Of a stretch of DNA of 64,000 nucleotides, positions 23,020 through 34,385 are shown piece by piece. The position numbers and the translations under genes were made by a program. Every line of letters begins with the position of its first letter. The stretch's first letter is position 1. The notes beneath the pieces are model-generated. The model did not search any database. It saw nothing but the letters and a program-made list of their open reading frames with translations, and was not told where the DNA came from. Origin of the DNA: Ischnura elegans (taxonomy: Eukaryota > Arthropoda > Insecta > Odonata > Coenagrionidae); assembly GCF_921293095.1 (NCBI RefSeq), contig NC_060251.1, positions 91,870,566 to 91,934,565 of the forward strand, given 5' to 3'.

Positions 23020-23851
23020 GTTTATGAGGAGAAATAGTTATTCAATTTTTCAAGCAGCTAGACATTCAGTGAATAAATTCCAAACATGCAGTCCCAAAAC
23101 CACCTAAAATATGAACAGATGAGAAATAAAAAATTTTCTCATAGTGTTCTTTATATCTCTAATTTTTACATTGGTCGAAAGAATACATTTCAACTTTTCA
23201 AGCACCCAGTGATTGCAGAGTAAATGAAAATTTATCCCAAAACAATCTAAAATAATTGACACGAACAGCAAAATTTTTTTCCACTCAATTTTTATATCTT
23301 TGTTTTAAGCAGCATCAGGGGTAGAAATTTCAACAATTAAAGCAGCCAATCAATCAGTGAAAAAAATTCCTAACTCTCCTCAAACAATCTTAAATAGGTA
23401 CATTAAATACTTGGTAAGGTAAGGACACAGGAGGGAGAGGGCTGAATTATGTACGTAATGTGTAACTTTCACGAAGATTTTCAATGAAACCAAATGGATA
23501 CTTTTCAGATAAGTTCTATTCATCTCAATAAATACAGGCATAGGCAGAATCATTATGAAGAGTTTGATCCAGCTCAGCATAAACCATAGTGAAAAAATCC
23601 TATTTTTCATCTTCTATGGCACTGTGCAGTGAACATTTTTCAAGACTCGTCCAAAGATGATCCCACCCATGAAACATTACCATAAAAAATGTATAGAAAT
23701 ACACATTTTCAGTCTCAATTACGCACATTATCCTTCCTAGAAAAAAGGAATAACAGTATTGAGTGCATTATTTCTCATGAAGTTGTAAGATAATTGGCTA
23801 CAGCAAGTTCATAGGCACATCAGAGACAATCTTCTTCAGGATTTCAGCAGA
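23020..23851. other. No gene recognised
   Basis: This is AT-rich DNA. It would be 3' UTR or downstream flank if the minus-strand exon at 23852-23942 is real. Short chance frames only. Confidence 0.3.
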
Positions 23852-23942
23852 TCACGATAACCTTCCACTTCTCTCATCAACAGCTGCCCTTAACATATCA
23901 TCTTCATCTACAAAATCTTCACCTTTCTTCCCACGACCCTTT
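23852..23942 (-). CDS. Candidate last coding exon of an unknown minus-strand gene
   Basis: On the minus strand a good acceptor (CTTTCTTTTTTCCAG) opens a frame reading GRGKKGEDFVDEDDMLRAAV then DERSGRLS and a TGA at 23852-23854. The composition, a basic patch and then an acidic stretch, looks like a genuine protein C-terminus. The first base completes a codon, so the upstream exon must end with two codon bases; the candidate at 24582-24699 can supply them. I do not recognise the family. Confidence 0.4.
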
Positions 23943-24581
23943 CTGGAAAAAAGAAAGTCCCATGGATTGACTTTAATACATGCTCACTTATTTAAAATGA
24001 GGCCTTTACTTTTCAATCTGTAGGACAAGGAATAAGGAGATATTAAGCAAAAATACTTTGAATGCATTAAAATTTTGAAACATTCTACTTGCGTTCAAAT
24101 ACATACTGTGCTAACTAGAAGAATCCGCCACAGTGTTTTTCCCTCTAGACTCCATGATACAAATGGGTATGTTTTACAATCATAAAAAAAAATGTCTGAC
24201 TCCTACTAATGATCAAAAGCATTTCCAAAGTTGAAGTTCTGGCATACTTCAAAAAGGATGACTTTCACATTAATGATGTGCTAACAAATTAATAAGTCTA
24301 GAACCCTACAAAACATGTAACATACACAGCTACTACTAGGCTAGGATGCAATTATGACTTGTTTAACATACTACCATTCCACATTCAAATATGTAAGACC
24401 ACTTGAATGGTTTGCGGCGTAACTTCGTTTAATTGCCTCATAAGATGTAAGACCACATTTTGGAAATACATGTCAAAAGTCCACATTTTGGAAGAGCAAT
24501 ATAAATCCAAGTCTGAATAAGGCTATGCTCAGCATATCACCAGGAGCATTAATAATCTACCATGCATAAAATAAATCACAC

Positions 24582-24699
24582 CTCACTTTAACAACTGTGA
24601 GGGCAAGAGCCTGATGTGCTTTGAAAATTGTACTCAAAGACATTTCAGAATTGGCAGGCATAAGCATTACAGCACGTTTATAAGATAGCTTTAAATACA
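24582..24699 (-). CDS. Candidate internal exon of the same unknown gene
   Basis: The minus-strand frame after TTCCAG reads YLKLSYKRAVMLMPANSEMS then LSTIFKAHQALALTVVKV. It ends at a GTGTGA donor that joins in phase to 23852-23942 (giving VVKVR then KGRGKK). A stronger-looking donor, GTGAGG, lies five bases earlier but would give a frame that stops soon after. The peptide is amphipathic and plausible as coding. The acceptor lacks a strong pyrimidine tract, so confidence is modest. Confidence 0.33.
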
Positions 24700-24918
24700 C
24701 TGGAACTTGGTTAGTATGTTCCTCCCCAGAAAAACAATTTCTCTCAGTCCCAGTACCATCAGGGCCAAATACAGGTAAAATTATTTGGTTCACACATTTT
24801 AACTGGTGATGATTTCCTAGGTATATATTATGTTCAATTACTAGCCATAAAGCTAAATAATAATAGATAATAAATGTCATATTCCCTACTTTCCCTGAAG
24901 CATAAAATAGGTACATAC

Positions 24919-25413
24919 GTAAAGTGGAACTTGGTTATAACGTCATCAAAGGGACCAGAAGATTTTTAACGTTATATCCGAGTGACGTTATAAAAAAAGC
25001 AGCGTTAAATCGGAGTGAAAGGACAAAGTAAAAATGCAAATGTTCTGCTATACACAACACTGTTTATTGAAATATACTCGTACACTGGAATATGTCCAGA
25101 CACCAATTAAACAAAAGAGTTGCATCCCGTCACCAGCTCAACTTCCAGCTTATGACCTGTTTTTGCTTTTGATGTTTCTACACATGGTTTCTATGAACTT
25201 TGGGAAATAATACAATCACAGTACCACTTTTGCAACCTAAGAATCGCACAATTTTTGACGCTATACCCGAGCGTCGCAATATTTGTTGATGACATAAATG
25301 GGTTTTCGTACAACATTAAATGTTCAAATTTGGCTGGTCTGTATAAAATGTGACGTTAAACTCGAGTTGACATTACAGCCGATGCCGTTATAACCAAGTT
25401 CCACTGTTTATGA
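24919..25413. mobile_element. MITE with AGTGGAACTTGGTTATAACG ends
   Basis: The left end AGTGGAACTTGGTTATAACG is matched in inverted form by the right end CGTTATAACCAAGTTCCACT, over 20 bases. The interior repeats diverged versions of the ACGTTATA/TATAACGT word and has no coding frame. The terminal sequence is of the Tc1/mariner-pogo kind, but the flanking TA duplication is not clear. Confidence 0.7.
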
Positions 25414-26286
25414 TTAATGTTACGGCTATGAAATGGTTGGTCTTTGGGGCGAAAGATGGCGCACAGATGCCTGGAGAGACATGAGTGACTGAGTGGTACC
25501 CCAGAAGGGGATGGACCGCATTTAAGGTTCCCGGGCAGGGGGTTGTATTGTTATGGGTGCCTCAGAAGGGGAAGGGAGAAGAGACAATAGTGTGTGAAGG
25601 GACTGGAAGGGACGATGGGACAAGCAAACGTCACAACAGGGCGACGGTCGGAGTACGGTGCCTACTCCATGAATGTACGAACGATTCCAAAAGAGCTGTA
25701 ACAACGATATGAAAAACTAAAATACAATCCATTTTAAATCTACGACGTTTTATTTATGTTGGCAAGCCGAAGGTGCAACAATTAAGCTGATAAACAAGCA
25801 ACATGATTTTCTGTAACCATTTTCAGTATCCTTAGAGCTCCCAGAGTTTTTTCATCTTTGAAAAAGTCCATGATAAACTTCCGGGAGGAGGTTCCTGAAA
25901 TCATTCTTATTTGCCAATCATAAAAACAAATACAAGGCTCCAACTAAATTATGAAATTCATGTTTTTTTCAGGTCTTCATAATCTAAATGTCGTCAAAGT
26001 CATGGCCTGTTGATTCGTCATTTTAGGCAAAAATATTGACCATGCCACAATCACCAGCCGCACATTAGCGAAAAATTAACATACGTGAAAGATGTCGTGA
26101 ATGAAAATGCAGCAATGTAAGTCCTATCTGTTATGACGTCACCTATTGTTAACAAAATTCAGGGCCAGCTAACAGTAGTGAATGGATAAATAGAGGGAGC
26201 AAGGTGGCAGGGAAGTGAAGAAGTGTCTGATTTTTTGCCAGGGTACATATCTGAAAACTTCAGTTACCGGTCTTCCATTCACAGCC
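25414..26286. other. No gene recognised
   Basis: Only short frames were seen. A GC-rich portion at about 25440-25700 has an open frame with no recognisable domain; I treat it as chance or repeat-derived. Confidence 0.3.
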
Positions 26287-26412
26287 TTAACCTTTTCCCT
26301 ACGAAGGCCGTGTTTCCACGGCTTGAATTTTCTGACGCTAAAGGCCGAAAGCCATGTTTTCATGGCTTGAATTTTTCGATGCTAAAGGATGAAGGCTGTG
26401 TTTTCACAGCTT
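26287..26412. mobile_element. piggyBac-like terminus with three tandem hairpins
   Basis: TTAA at 26287-26290 is followed by CCTTTTCCCTACGAAGG, then three tandem units about 44 bases apart. Each unit holds a hairpin: GCCGTG/CACGGC at 26308, GCCATG/CATGGC at 26351 and GCTGTG/CACAGC at 26395. The stems differ between units but stay complementary. The layout (TTAA, C-rich start, subterminal palindrome) matches the other piggyBac-like ends in this window. No opposite end was located. Confidence 0.5.
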
Positions 26413-27189
26413 TGCGGTCAAGCATGCCAAGTGGGTCCCAAGCACCATTAGGGTCCCTAGGCACGAGAGGTCCGACCCTTTCTTATCGTCCGTGTGGGGA
26501 TTATCTCGGCCCATTCCGCAACTTGATGTCTCACTCAAGGAAGGTGCTCATGGTCACCTATTTGTTTATTCGTTAGAAGAGCTAAAAACGTACATGTTGC
26601 ATTTATTGAAAATCAATGCCAAGAATTACATTCTGGATGTTCTGCTGATCGGTTCCAAATTTTAAACGGAACTCTAACGTTCATATTAACGGAGTTCATC
26701 ATCATCTAGAACAAATTTTGGAGACGCTAAGGTTAGATGTTAGAGGAGCGATATTGTTATGATTTACAGCTAAAGATATACGTTACTCTGTTAGCCACAT
26801 TCTATGTGTACATTTGCGGTGAAATTTGGTGAAATATCAGATTGAACTCCTATGAATAAAAGCCCTCGTAATGTAATAAAATATGATTCTCTTCTCTTTC
26901 TTATTTCGTGCGTAATATGAATTTATATTTATCTAAGTGAAATTGCTTTATAAATATAATTTAGCCGTTTCAAACTACAAATTCGTAAGATTCAAGTAGT
27001 TTCATACGAATTTTTCAGGAAAAATTCGAAATGTTTCCTTCTCGTGTTTTCAGAATGCTCGTGGAAAGCAGACGTGAATGAGGAGAGTGTGGATTTGGGC
27101 ATCATGGATAGAAAATATGTTAATAACATAAATCGTAAATACCTAAAAGTATGCTAGGTACATTTAAAGATTTCATTCCCTTTAAAGTA

Positions 27190-28565
27190 TTTGTTGGTCT
27201 ATAATATCTACATCTACATAATACCCCGCAAGCCACCTAAAAGGCGTGTGGCAGGGGGTGTTAGGACACCAGCCGTTTACAACTAAAAAGAAAATGAAGT
27301 GCTCTAATAAGGTTGGGACTAGCGTTTATTAAAGTCCTTTATGGTTCGGGGGACAAACGAATTCCCATATCTATCCGTTCGGCAAAACATCTCTCTTAAT
27401 TTATCGCTTCTATCGGACCTGGAAATATAGTGTGGCTCCAATATTATGTTCACTGTGTTGCTCTTAAAGATATCCATTATCAATTGTTCGGGCAATCTAA
27501 GCCTAGCGCGCAGCCTCCGAGTAGCCAACGGCTTCCAGCCTAATTCGCTTAACATCTGGGTAACACTGTCTGTATGCCCGTGGCAGTTTTTGACGAAACG
27601 CGCAGCCTTCCTTTGTATTTTATTCAGTTCGCAGATTAAGTCTTTCTGCACCGGATCCCATACGCTCGCTGCATATTCAAGGTACGGTCGGACGAGAGCA
27701 AAATAGCACCTTTCTTTAACTTTCTCATCCGAAAATCTTCGCACAATATGCTTAACAAATCCTAATTTCTTCAGGGCTATGCCGCAAATATTCTTTATAT
27801 GTGTTCCCCACGTGAGATTCGAGGTTATCGTAACTCCCAGGTACTTCACTTCGTCTGTTGCCTTTATGTTAATACCATCCACTGCATAAACATGGTTAGA
27901 GTTGGACAAATTCCGCAAGAAATGTACCGCCATGCATTTGCTCAGATTAAGTTCGAGTCCCCACTCTTGGCTCCACAAATGAACGTTGTTTAAGTCAGAT
28001 GATAGAATTTCATAGTCAGAGTGATCACTAATTTTGCGATAGATGACAGCATCATCAGCAAATACGTGAATGTTTTTTACTGCTAATGCGGGAGTAAAGA
28101 TCATTAGTGTATATAATGAACAACAGGGGGCCGATTATGCTTTCTTGTGGAACACCTGATGTAACTGTAACAACATCAGAGATAATTCCGTCAAGAACTA
28201 CTTTTTGTTTACGATCACTGAGAAAGTCGCGTATCCAGTTTACAACTGTTTCGTTTAATCCGCATGACTGTAATTTGTATAAAAGTATGTTGTGAGGTAC
28301 AGTGTCGAAAGCTTTCTTAAAATCTAGAAATAGTGCGTTAACTTGTCGTTTCGATTCACCAGATTTTATAACGTCGTGAAGAAAGAGCATGAGCTGTGTT
28401 TTGCATGATCTACCTTTTAGAAATCCGTGCTGACAGTCATGGAGGAAGTTACGTCTGTCCAAGAAAGTCAAAGTCCTATAAAGATAATGCCCTTTTGCTG
28501 AAAACCATAAAAATAACCGTAGAACTTCGTTTAAAAGTTCTAGAGGCATTGCAAAATGAAAGGTA
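27190..28565 (-). mobile_element. CR1/L2-type LINE, 3' half with reverse transcriptase
   Basis: The minus strand encodes the reverse transcriptase of a non-LTR retrotransposon. The upstream frame (28055-28570) has FLHDCQHGFLKGRSCKTQL, VNALFLDFKKAFDTVPHNIL and SGVPQESIIGPLLF. The next frame (27319-28104) has the catalytic box FADDAVIY, then LGVTI and YLEYAASVWDPV. The two frames overlap near 28055-28104, so there is one frameshift just before the catalytic box. The 5' half, including the endonuclease, is missing, as usual for 5'-truncated LINE copies. The 3' end carries ATCTACATCTACATAATACC-type simple repeats (plus strand, about 27208). Clade assignment is by eye. Confidence 0.85.
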
Positions 28566-28570
28566 TACAT

Positions 28571-29239
28571 AGATGAACTGACACTTGCTGCAATAGTAAC
28601 AATAAAAAAAATTAAAATCGCACTAGTAACAATAAGCTGACCGCAAAAGTACGCTGTGATGGGCTGCCTTCGGGAAAAGGGTCGAGGATTATATTTGCCC
28701 AGTTGCTGAGGAAAGTGTCCGGCACCTCGCTAGGCAAGGTCATTAAGTGGACGAAGCGACTACCTGGACAATTCCTTGCCGAGAAACAACTCCGTACAGG
28801 GCGAAAAAGAAATGCTCAAAGCCTTCGTACAGGCAAAACCAACTTTCCGTGAAGGAGCCCGGCGCGAAAGGTCAACGAGTCGTCATGGTGCACCGACCAA
28901 TTACTGAGCTTCAAATATACATGTGGAGATAAATATGTAGACTAAGTCTGCGAGGGCCTTACCTTGAAACATAGTCAACATTATGATTTTTTTTTGATCT
29001 GTCAATCATAGATTTACAATCAAGTTTGAGAGATTTTTAAGATTTCATGACAAAATTCACTGCTTTTTCATGGTTTTACGGTATTCACAGCTAAGAGGTA
29101 ACTCTGTAATCCTGAAAAGGGCCGTTTACCTTGCTTCTTCCTCCCTGATTGCAGTACGGCACCTTTCCAACTTCTTTTCCAGGGGTCTGATGCGGTCACG
29201 AGGTGGTGGCTCAACTGCCTTGGCCATGGAACGTATCTC
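28571..29239. other. No gene recognised between the two LINE copies
   Basis: A moderately GC-rich patch at about 28640-28900 has no recognisable product. The rest is AT-rich. Confidence 0.3.
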
Positions 29240-30180
29240 TGAAAATACCAATTTTTTGGCTAATTTACTTTCCACAGAAAAATATTATGGCAGGTTGACA
29301 AAATTGAGGGAGGTTCAGCATCAACTGGCGTTTAAAGAGGCTGTAGAAAATAAAATAGGGGAGGATCCGACCAACAAACCAATGGAAGAGAGTTGGAAAA
29401 CCATTAGAAGTTGTCTGCAGGCGGCAGCTGAGGAAGTTCTTGGTAAAAGAAGAGTCGTTATGAAAAAACCATGGATCACGCAGGAAGTATTAGATCTCAT
29501 TGAAGAAAGAAGAAAATACAAGGCTGCAAAAACAGAGGAAGGACAGAATCGTTACAAGAGGATAAGGAACGAAATATGTCGTAAAGCGCGGAAGGCTAGA
29601 GAAACGTGGATGAAAAGCATTTGCGAAGACGTGCAAAACAATCTTAAACATGGAAAAGTAGAGGCCGCTTATAGGATAGTGAGGAACCACTTTAAGGAAA
29701 GGGGCGTAAGATGTAATACCCTTAGGGACAAAAACGGAGAACTATTGATTGAAAACGAAGAAAAAGGGAAGAGATGGAAGGAATATCTGGAAGATTTGTA
29801 CAAAGGAAGTCGCCTCAGAACGAATGCTATCGAAAACGAGAGGGAAGTGGATGCCGATGACATGGGAGCCCCAATTTTAAGATCGGAATTTGATGCGGCT
29901 AAAACAGACCTCAGGATAAATAAAGCGTCTGGCATTGATGACATTCCTGCAGAACTAATCAAAAATTCAGGAGAGAAGACGTTGAACCAGCTATACAAAA
30001 TCATTAGTGAAATGCATACGAGAAGAAACGAGCGGAGAAGTGCGAAGATTTTAGGACCATAAGCCTTACTACACATGCATCAAAGATACTGACGAGGATC
30101 ATCTATAAAAGAATAGAACGAAAACGAGAGGACTTTTCCAAGCATTATGTATCGCAACCCGTATCGTATCGAGAGCGTTA
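29240..30180 (+). mobile_element. RTE-like LINE, linker and start of reverse transcriptase
   Basis: A long open frame (to 30062) encodes the charged linker between endonuclease and reverse transcriptase of a non-LTR element. It has KKPWITQEVLDLIEERRKYK, RKARKARETWMKSI, then LRDKNGELLIENEEKGKRWK and KASGIDDIPAELIKNSGE. The last is the start of the polymerase fingers domain. After one frame change near 30050 the match continues as SLTTHASKILTRIIYKRIER. Both the endonuclease and the catalytic YADD part are absent, so this is a truncated copy. Arthropod annotations often list such elements as craniofacial development protein 2-like. Confidence 0.82.
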
Positions 30181-30184
30181 AAGG

Positions 30185-30530
30185 GGGTTCGAAGCCTTTT
30201 TTTTCTCTCCTCCAGTCTCTCCACCAACACAACTACCCCCGTCCCTTCGGGTAGGAAACGGGGTCAGCGAAAACCTGTCCGCGACGTTGAGGCCGTCGAC
30301 CCCGCGGGTGACTCCTCCCTTTCGCAGGCCCGGAGGTCCCGCTCCTTCCGCGGTCTTTCGCCGTCCCCCGCCGCCACCCGGTTGTGGGTCAGAGATCGGC
30401 CGGCGAGCGGGGAACTTTCTATAGAGAAAAAACCCAATCCTCCTTCGGCTAGAGTACCTACCCCTCCGCCCTCCCCATCCCCACCGTTCCGTACCCAGCA
30501 TCTAGCCGTTACAGACGTGCGTGGCTGACC
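30185..30530. other. GC-rich island of unknown origin
   Basis: About 340 bases are strikingly rich in G+C and CpG compared with the surroundings. There is a plus-strand open stretch rich in Pro, Arg and Ser (PSTPRVTPPFRRPGGPAPS) and minus-strand frames rich in Gly and Arg. It directly follows the RTE-like fragment and could be the 5' leader of another LINE or a captured CpG island. No promoter element or gene start was identified. Confidence 0.4.
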
Positions 30531-30854
30531 CAATGACAGATAGAGCTCTTATTGGTATTATGGGGACGAAAGTGAGACTGATTTCTGCCACGTAACCTCG
30601 CGATATGCACTTTGATTAAATTTTAGTTTATGCAGATATCAGCCCTTTCAGTCATAGTGTCCATTAAAATGGACATGACAAAGAGGATTTTAACCTCCCA
30701 ATTTGCATACTTGTACATAATAATTATGGACAGATACCATCAAATTTACTTCGGGAAAAATAGCCAATCTTTTTGGGGAAGTGTTCATTACGTCGTAATT
30801 AAGTTTAATTAGCATAAAGAACAATTTTCATCAACGTAGAGAAATAGGCTCAGG

Positions 30855-30925
30855 GAAACCGGGTGAGTAGATATTTTGAATGCCGAGTGCTGATCGATGG
30901 GCAACGGGTTCGATTCCCAATAGAA
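30855..30925 (+). mobile_element. tRNA-like SINE head
   Basis: GGGTTCGATTCCC at about 30907 fits an RNA polymerase III B box. An A-box-like word (GTGAGTAGATAT) lies about 45 bases upstream. The rest does not fold into a functional tRNA cloverleaf by eye, so a tRNA-derived SINE fragment is more likely than a tRNA gene. Confidence 0.4.
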
Positions 30926-31754
30926 CCTTCGGGTGCTCCAACAAATGTCCTGCTGTACGAGGTGGAATAAGGAAAGTGGCTGGCCCTTCGACCATAAATG
31001 AGTGAAACATGTCAGTATACAAATAAAAAGACATGAAACTGGATTTTAGATAATCTTTAGGTTAATCCTTTGAGTCACAACGATATATGAATCAAAAGCT
31101 TAGCCTTTAGGGATGATGGAAGACTGTTGTAGTCGGTAAAAAAGTGAATAAGCAACATTATTATTCTACCGATTGTTGTATGTTTCCATGGAGTACTTCA
31201 GAAGCATTCTGGGACCCTACCCTTCCTTCAAGAACTCCCCTCTTCAATTCACTATAAAGCCTACTCCCGTTCATTCCACCTAAAATATCCTATTCTGTTC
31301 CTTCCTCCCCCTCGTTTGCCAAACATTCTACCCTCTACTAACATTGTTTTCAACATCCCTCCCCGCTAAATACTCCATTCCATACCTTCTGTCTCCTCCG
31401 TATCTCATATACAAGCTGCTTCCCCTCATCCAACATGCCCAGCACTCGTCGTTCCTCCTCCTCTCCGTCCACTTCACCTTCTCCATTCTTCTCCACGCCC
31501 ACATCTCGACCGCCTCCAGTCTCTGGCAATCTAGGCGCCTTGTAAAAATTTCCGCTTAACGATGGCAATCTATAATAATTTTCCTGCACCCACCATTTTC
31601 GTTACAAAATTCTTCCGGAAACTATTAATTTAAAAGATTTTTCCACTTCATGCACTTTCGCATTGATACATTAAACTTGTTTGATTAATTGACTGAATTG
31701 AGTTATGGAGCCATCGTTAACTTAGGCCCAAACTCGAGAATTATCTTGATAAAC

Positions 31755-32033
31755 GGGCGTACCCAGGATCAAAACTAGAGGGGAGCAAGCCGCGGTAGTT
31801 CAATTTATATAACAGAAAAGGTAATGAAACCAAAATTTCAAGAAAATTATAACAGCGCTTTATTAGTTTTTAAAATTATTTGATTCGAAAAAACGTTTTT
31901 ATCTTAATTACATGTTTTGTACTTGCATCAATTTTCTTGAATTTAAAGAAAAATCTGTTCAAAATTTTCGTCTTGAACTAAATTTACCTTTCTTAAACTG
32001 TCCCCTCCTGCCCCCCCAGTGGTTACGCCCATG
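31755..32033. mobile_element. MITE with GGCGTACCCAG ends and C-rich right arm
   Basis: The left end GGGCGTACCCAGGATC has a loose inverted counterpart in CCCCCCAGTGGTTACGCCC at 32016-32033. The interior is AT-rich. It resembles the 22798-23019 element in its terminal words. Confidence 0.5.
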
Positions 32034-32562
32034 TGATAAACCTCAGGGTTGTTGGAAATTTTATAATATGCCGAAGATTCTCTGATAAACAAAAGAATAA
32101 TAATACGTACAAATGACAAATTTTTCATTTTCAGTAATTTAATGGCGATAAATTCATTACATATCGAGATAAACTTTTCAAACTCGACGATTTTCTGTAA
32201 TCATGCGGTAATATAGCACTGGTTACAGCCTCCACGACACCCGGCGTTGCGGCACTGAAAGAGCATCTACGTGAAAATGGTCTCGAGCCTTTTTTTTTCA
32301 ATACGAAGAAAAAAAAAAGTCCCAACGACTCAAATGGTAAGGAGACAGTGAGCGTCTGGGTGGAATTCTGACAAATTCGGAATACATTCCATAGATGAGG
32401 GAAAAACGAGGTTACATCCTCCGCAGAGATTTAGCTTGGGAAAATGCAAAATAATTCCAGCATTCTGCTCGGCTTACACTAGGAGAGGCAGTTTACCGCA
32501 GCAGGAGAAGCACGTACGACAGTCATTCAGTTTAGAGTGTACTTTTTAGTCTTCCAGTGTTA

Positions 32563-32612
32563 TCGTTAACTTTCGAACGATTTTCTCCACCATACAGCAT
32601 CATCAGGGTTTT
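32563..32612 (-). ncRNA. Hammerhead-like motif, decayed
   Basis: The minus strand carries CCTGATGATG, a 12-base spacer and then GAGAAAA, so the two conserved boxes are present at the right spacing. Stem II pairing is weak. It faces away from the motif at 32736-32765. Confidence 0.35.
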
Positions 32613-32735
32613 ATATGAAAATTCTTTTATTTTTTGCTGTTTATTTTTCATTTCTCCCTAGAAGTATCTTACATTACTTTTCAATATGTCATATACTAGC
32701 GGCAAAACGAAAACAATCACAAGCTTATTAAAATC

Positions 32736-32765
32736 CCTGATGAAGCCGCAATGCGGTGAAAGAGT
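32736..32765 (+). ncRNA. Hammerhead-like motif, partner of 32563-32612
   Basis: The plus strand reads CCTGATGA, then GCCGC-AAT-GCGGT, which pairs well as stem II, then GAAA. Stem III and stem I are not convincing. It forms an inverted pair with the motif about 125 bases to the left, an arrangement also seen in the 56496-56746 insertion. Confidence 0.4.
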
Positions 32766-33127
32766 TTGAAAAATAATAAAAATGTATTAGAAGACTGTAT
32801 TAGACTAAAAATTAATACTAGCTACTACCTACTCTCTACGAAATGAAGCAGTTCGCAATATCTACGAACTAATGAAGAAATTGAGTCTTTTCAGGCTCAA
32901 CAGGTGGTGAGGGCCCTACCGGTGGTGGATAAGGAATACCGCACGAAATAAATGGTTCCGGGGGGCCGGGCCTCGGAAATTTACACAAAATTCATTTTCA
33001 TGATAAAAAGAGAAAAAAGAACTACAAAACGTTCACCATTTTTCATTGAATTGTATTAAATTCCTTTGTCTCTTCTCAAGTACCTGATACTAAATTTAAA
33101 AGGCAGATGAAATTCATCCATATACAT

Positions 33128-33395
33128 AGTGGCGTAACTAGTAATACCTATGCTTCGGGGGGAGATTGGAAGGCCTGGGGGTGAGACCCCCTCCCCCAGG
33201 CAACGGGTGGTCTGGGAAAATTTTTTAAAAATTACATACCTGGAAATGCATTTTACGTCATTAATAAATACTCTTTAACTTTAGGAAGATGGAGTTATTA
33301 TATGCCAAAACTAGAAAATAGTTTTAAATTCTTTTGTTTCTCTGAGGCTTTGGGGGAGATCTATCCCCCCCCCCCCATAGTTACCCCACCGCATA
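33128..33395. mobile_element. MITE with G/C tracts (GTGGCGTAACTA end)
   Basis: The left end TAGTGGCGTAACTAG is matched loosely by TAGTTACCCCAC at the right. A GGGGG run and a long CCCCCC run lie just inside the ends, together with GAGATCTATCCCC. A related copy lies at 62795-63025. Confidence 0.55.
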
Positions 33396-34324
33396 TACAT
33401 ATACTGCAAAGGAAACAGAGTGAGTATCATTATGACATCCCAGTGGGATTCGAAGAGAGTAAGATGTGAATACTGAACGACGTGAGACTTAGGCCATCTG
33501 CATCAGCAATATAGCGACTTTAAATAGTCTCAGTATGAAATATAGTGAAAGGCGCATATTTTATCCCACGACCTGCAGCCTCAAATGAAGAAGCGCCTCT
33601 TACACAAATTTCTAAAGTATTTTCCACGCTAAAAAATTAATGGCAATTGATATGTTTTATTTATGGTTTTTCACTTTCCCCATTAAATCATATATCCTGT
33701 ATCCACTTCAAAATTCTGCTATTCACAATGGTCTTACATAATACCCATAGTAGGTCACCCGAAATTGCCGCCGAAAACCCACAGATCGCAGATGTACCAT
33801 AAAACAAATACTTTGGTAACTCCGGGGCAAATACCAATGAAACGTTGACACGTGCCCACGTAAATTTTAAGATGTGAGTTGAAGGGTTAGATATTAAATA
33901 TGCCAAGATGCCCAACACCTTGTGATAGTACTACGCGGAAGCATCACTTCCGTTGGGCCAATATATTTCTATGACGAATAATTCGCTCAAAACTTCTTGA
34001 AAACAGATCATAAAAAGTGGACCCTTGTCAACATTTTCTTGGGTTTAAAATTTTAAAGTTTCAAATCACTATTTTCTAGAAGCAGTTTTTTATTCTTAAA
34101 GCACTGGCAAAGAAGTCACTTCCAAAAGGTGAACCCCATACCATCGCTAACTCCACGCTTTGTAGTAAATGTAGTTTATTCAAAAATTTCTACGTGAACA
34201 GCAATGAGATTCAAATCAATTGTGAAGCCCATATTCCCTCGCGTTGCCATTCTTGATAGATCCCAAGAGCCTAGCATCTAGTAGCGTTGAACCTCGGTAA
34301 AATTCCCAAGGGAATTTAATAACC

Positions 34325-34385
34325 TGGATAACGTAGAGGTCTGCGCAGCCAAAGGTCTGTGGTTCCATTCCCGGCCCAAGGGGAT
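34325..34385 (+). mobile_element. tRNA-like SINE head
   Basis: GTGGTTCCATTCCCGG at about 34361 fits a pol III B box and CGTAGAGGTCTGCGC an A-box region. The following GGCCCAAGGGGATTTTTATC looks like a SINE body. It is not a plausible intact tRNA. Confidence 0.4.

Noticed and set aside
25485-25712. GC-rich 75-codon plus-strand frame
   Set aside because: No domain, no splice context, and an equally long frame on the other strand.
26223-26576. A 117-codon plus-strand frame
   Set aside because: It is explained by the tandem hairpin repeat at the piggyBac-like terminus and has no domain.
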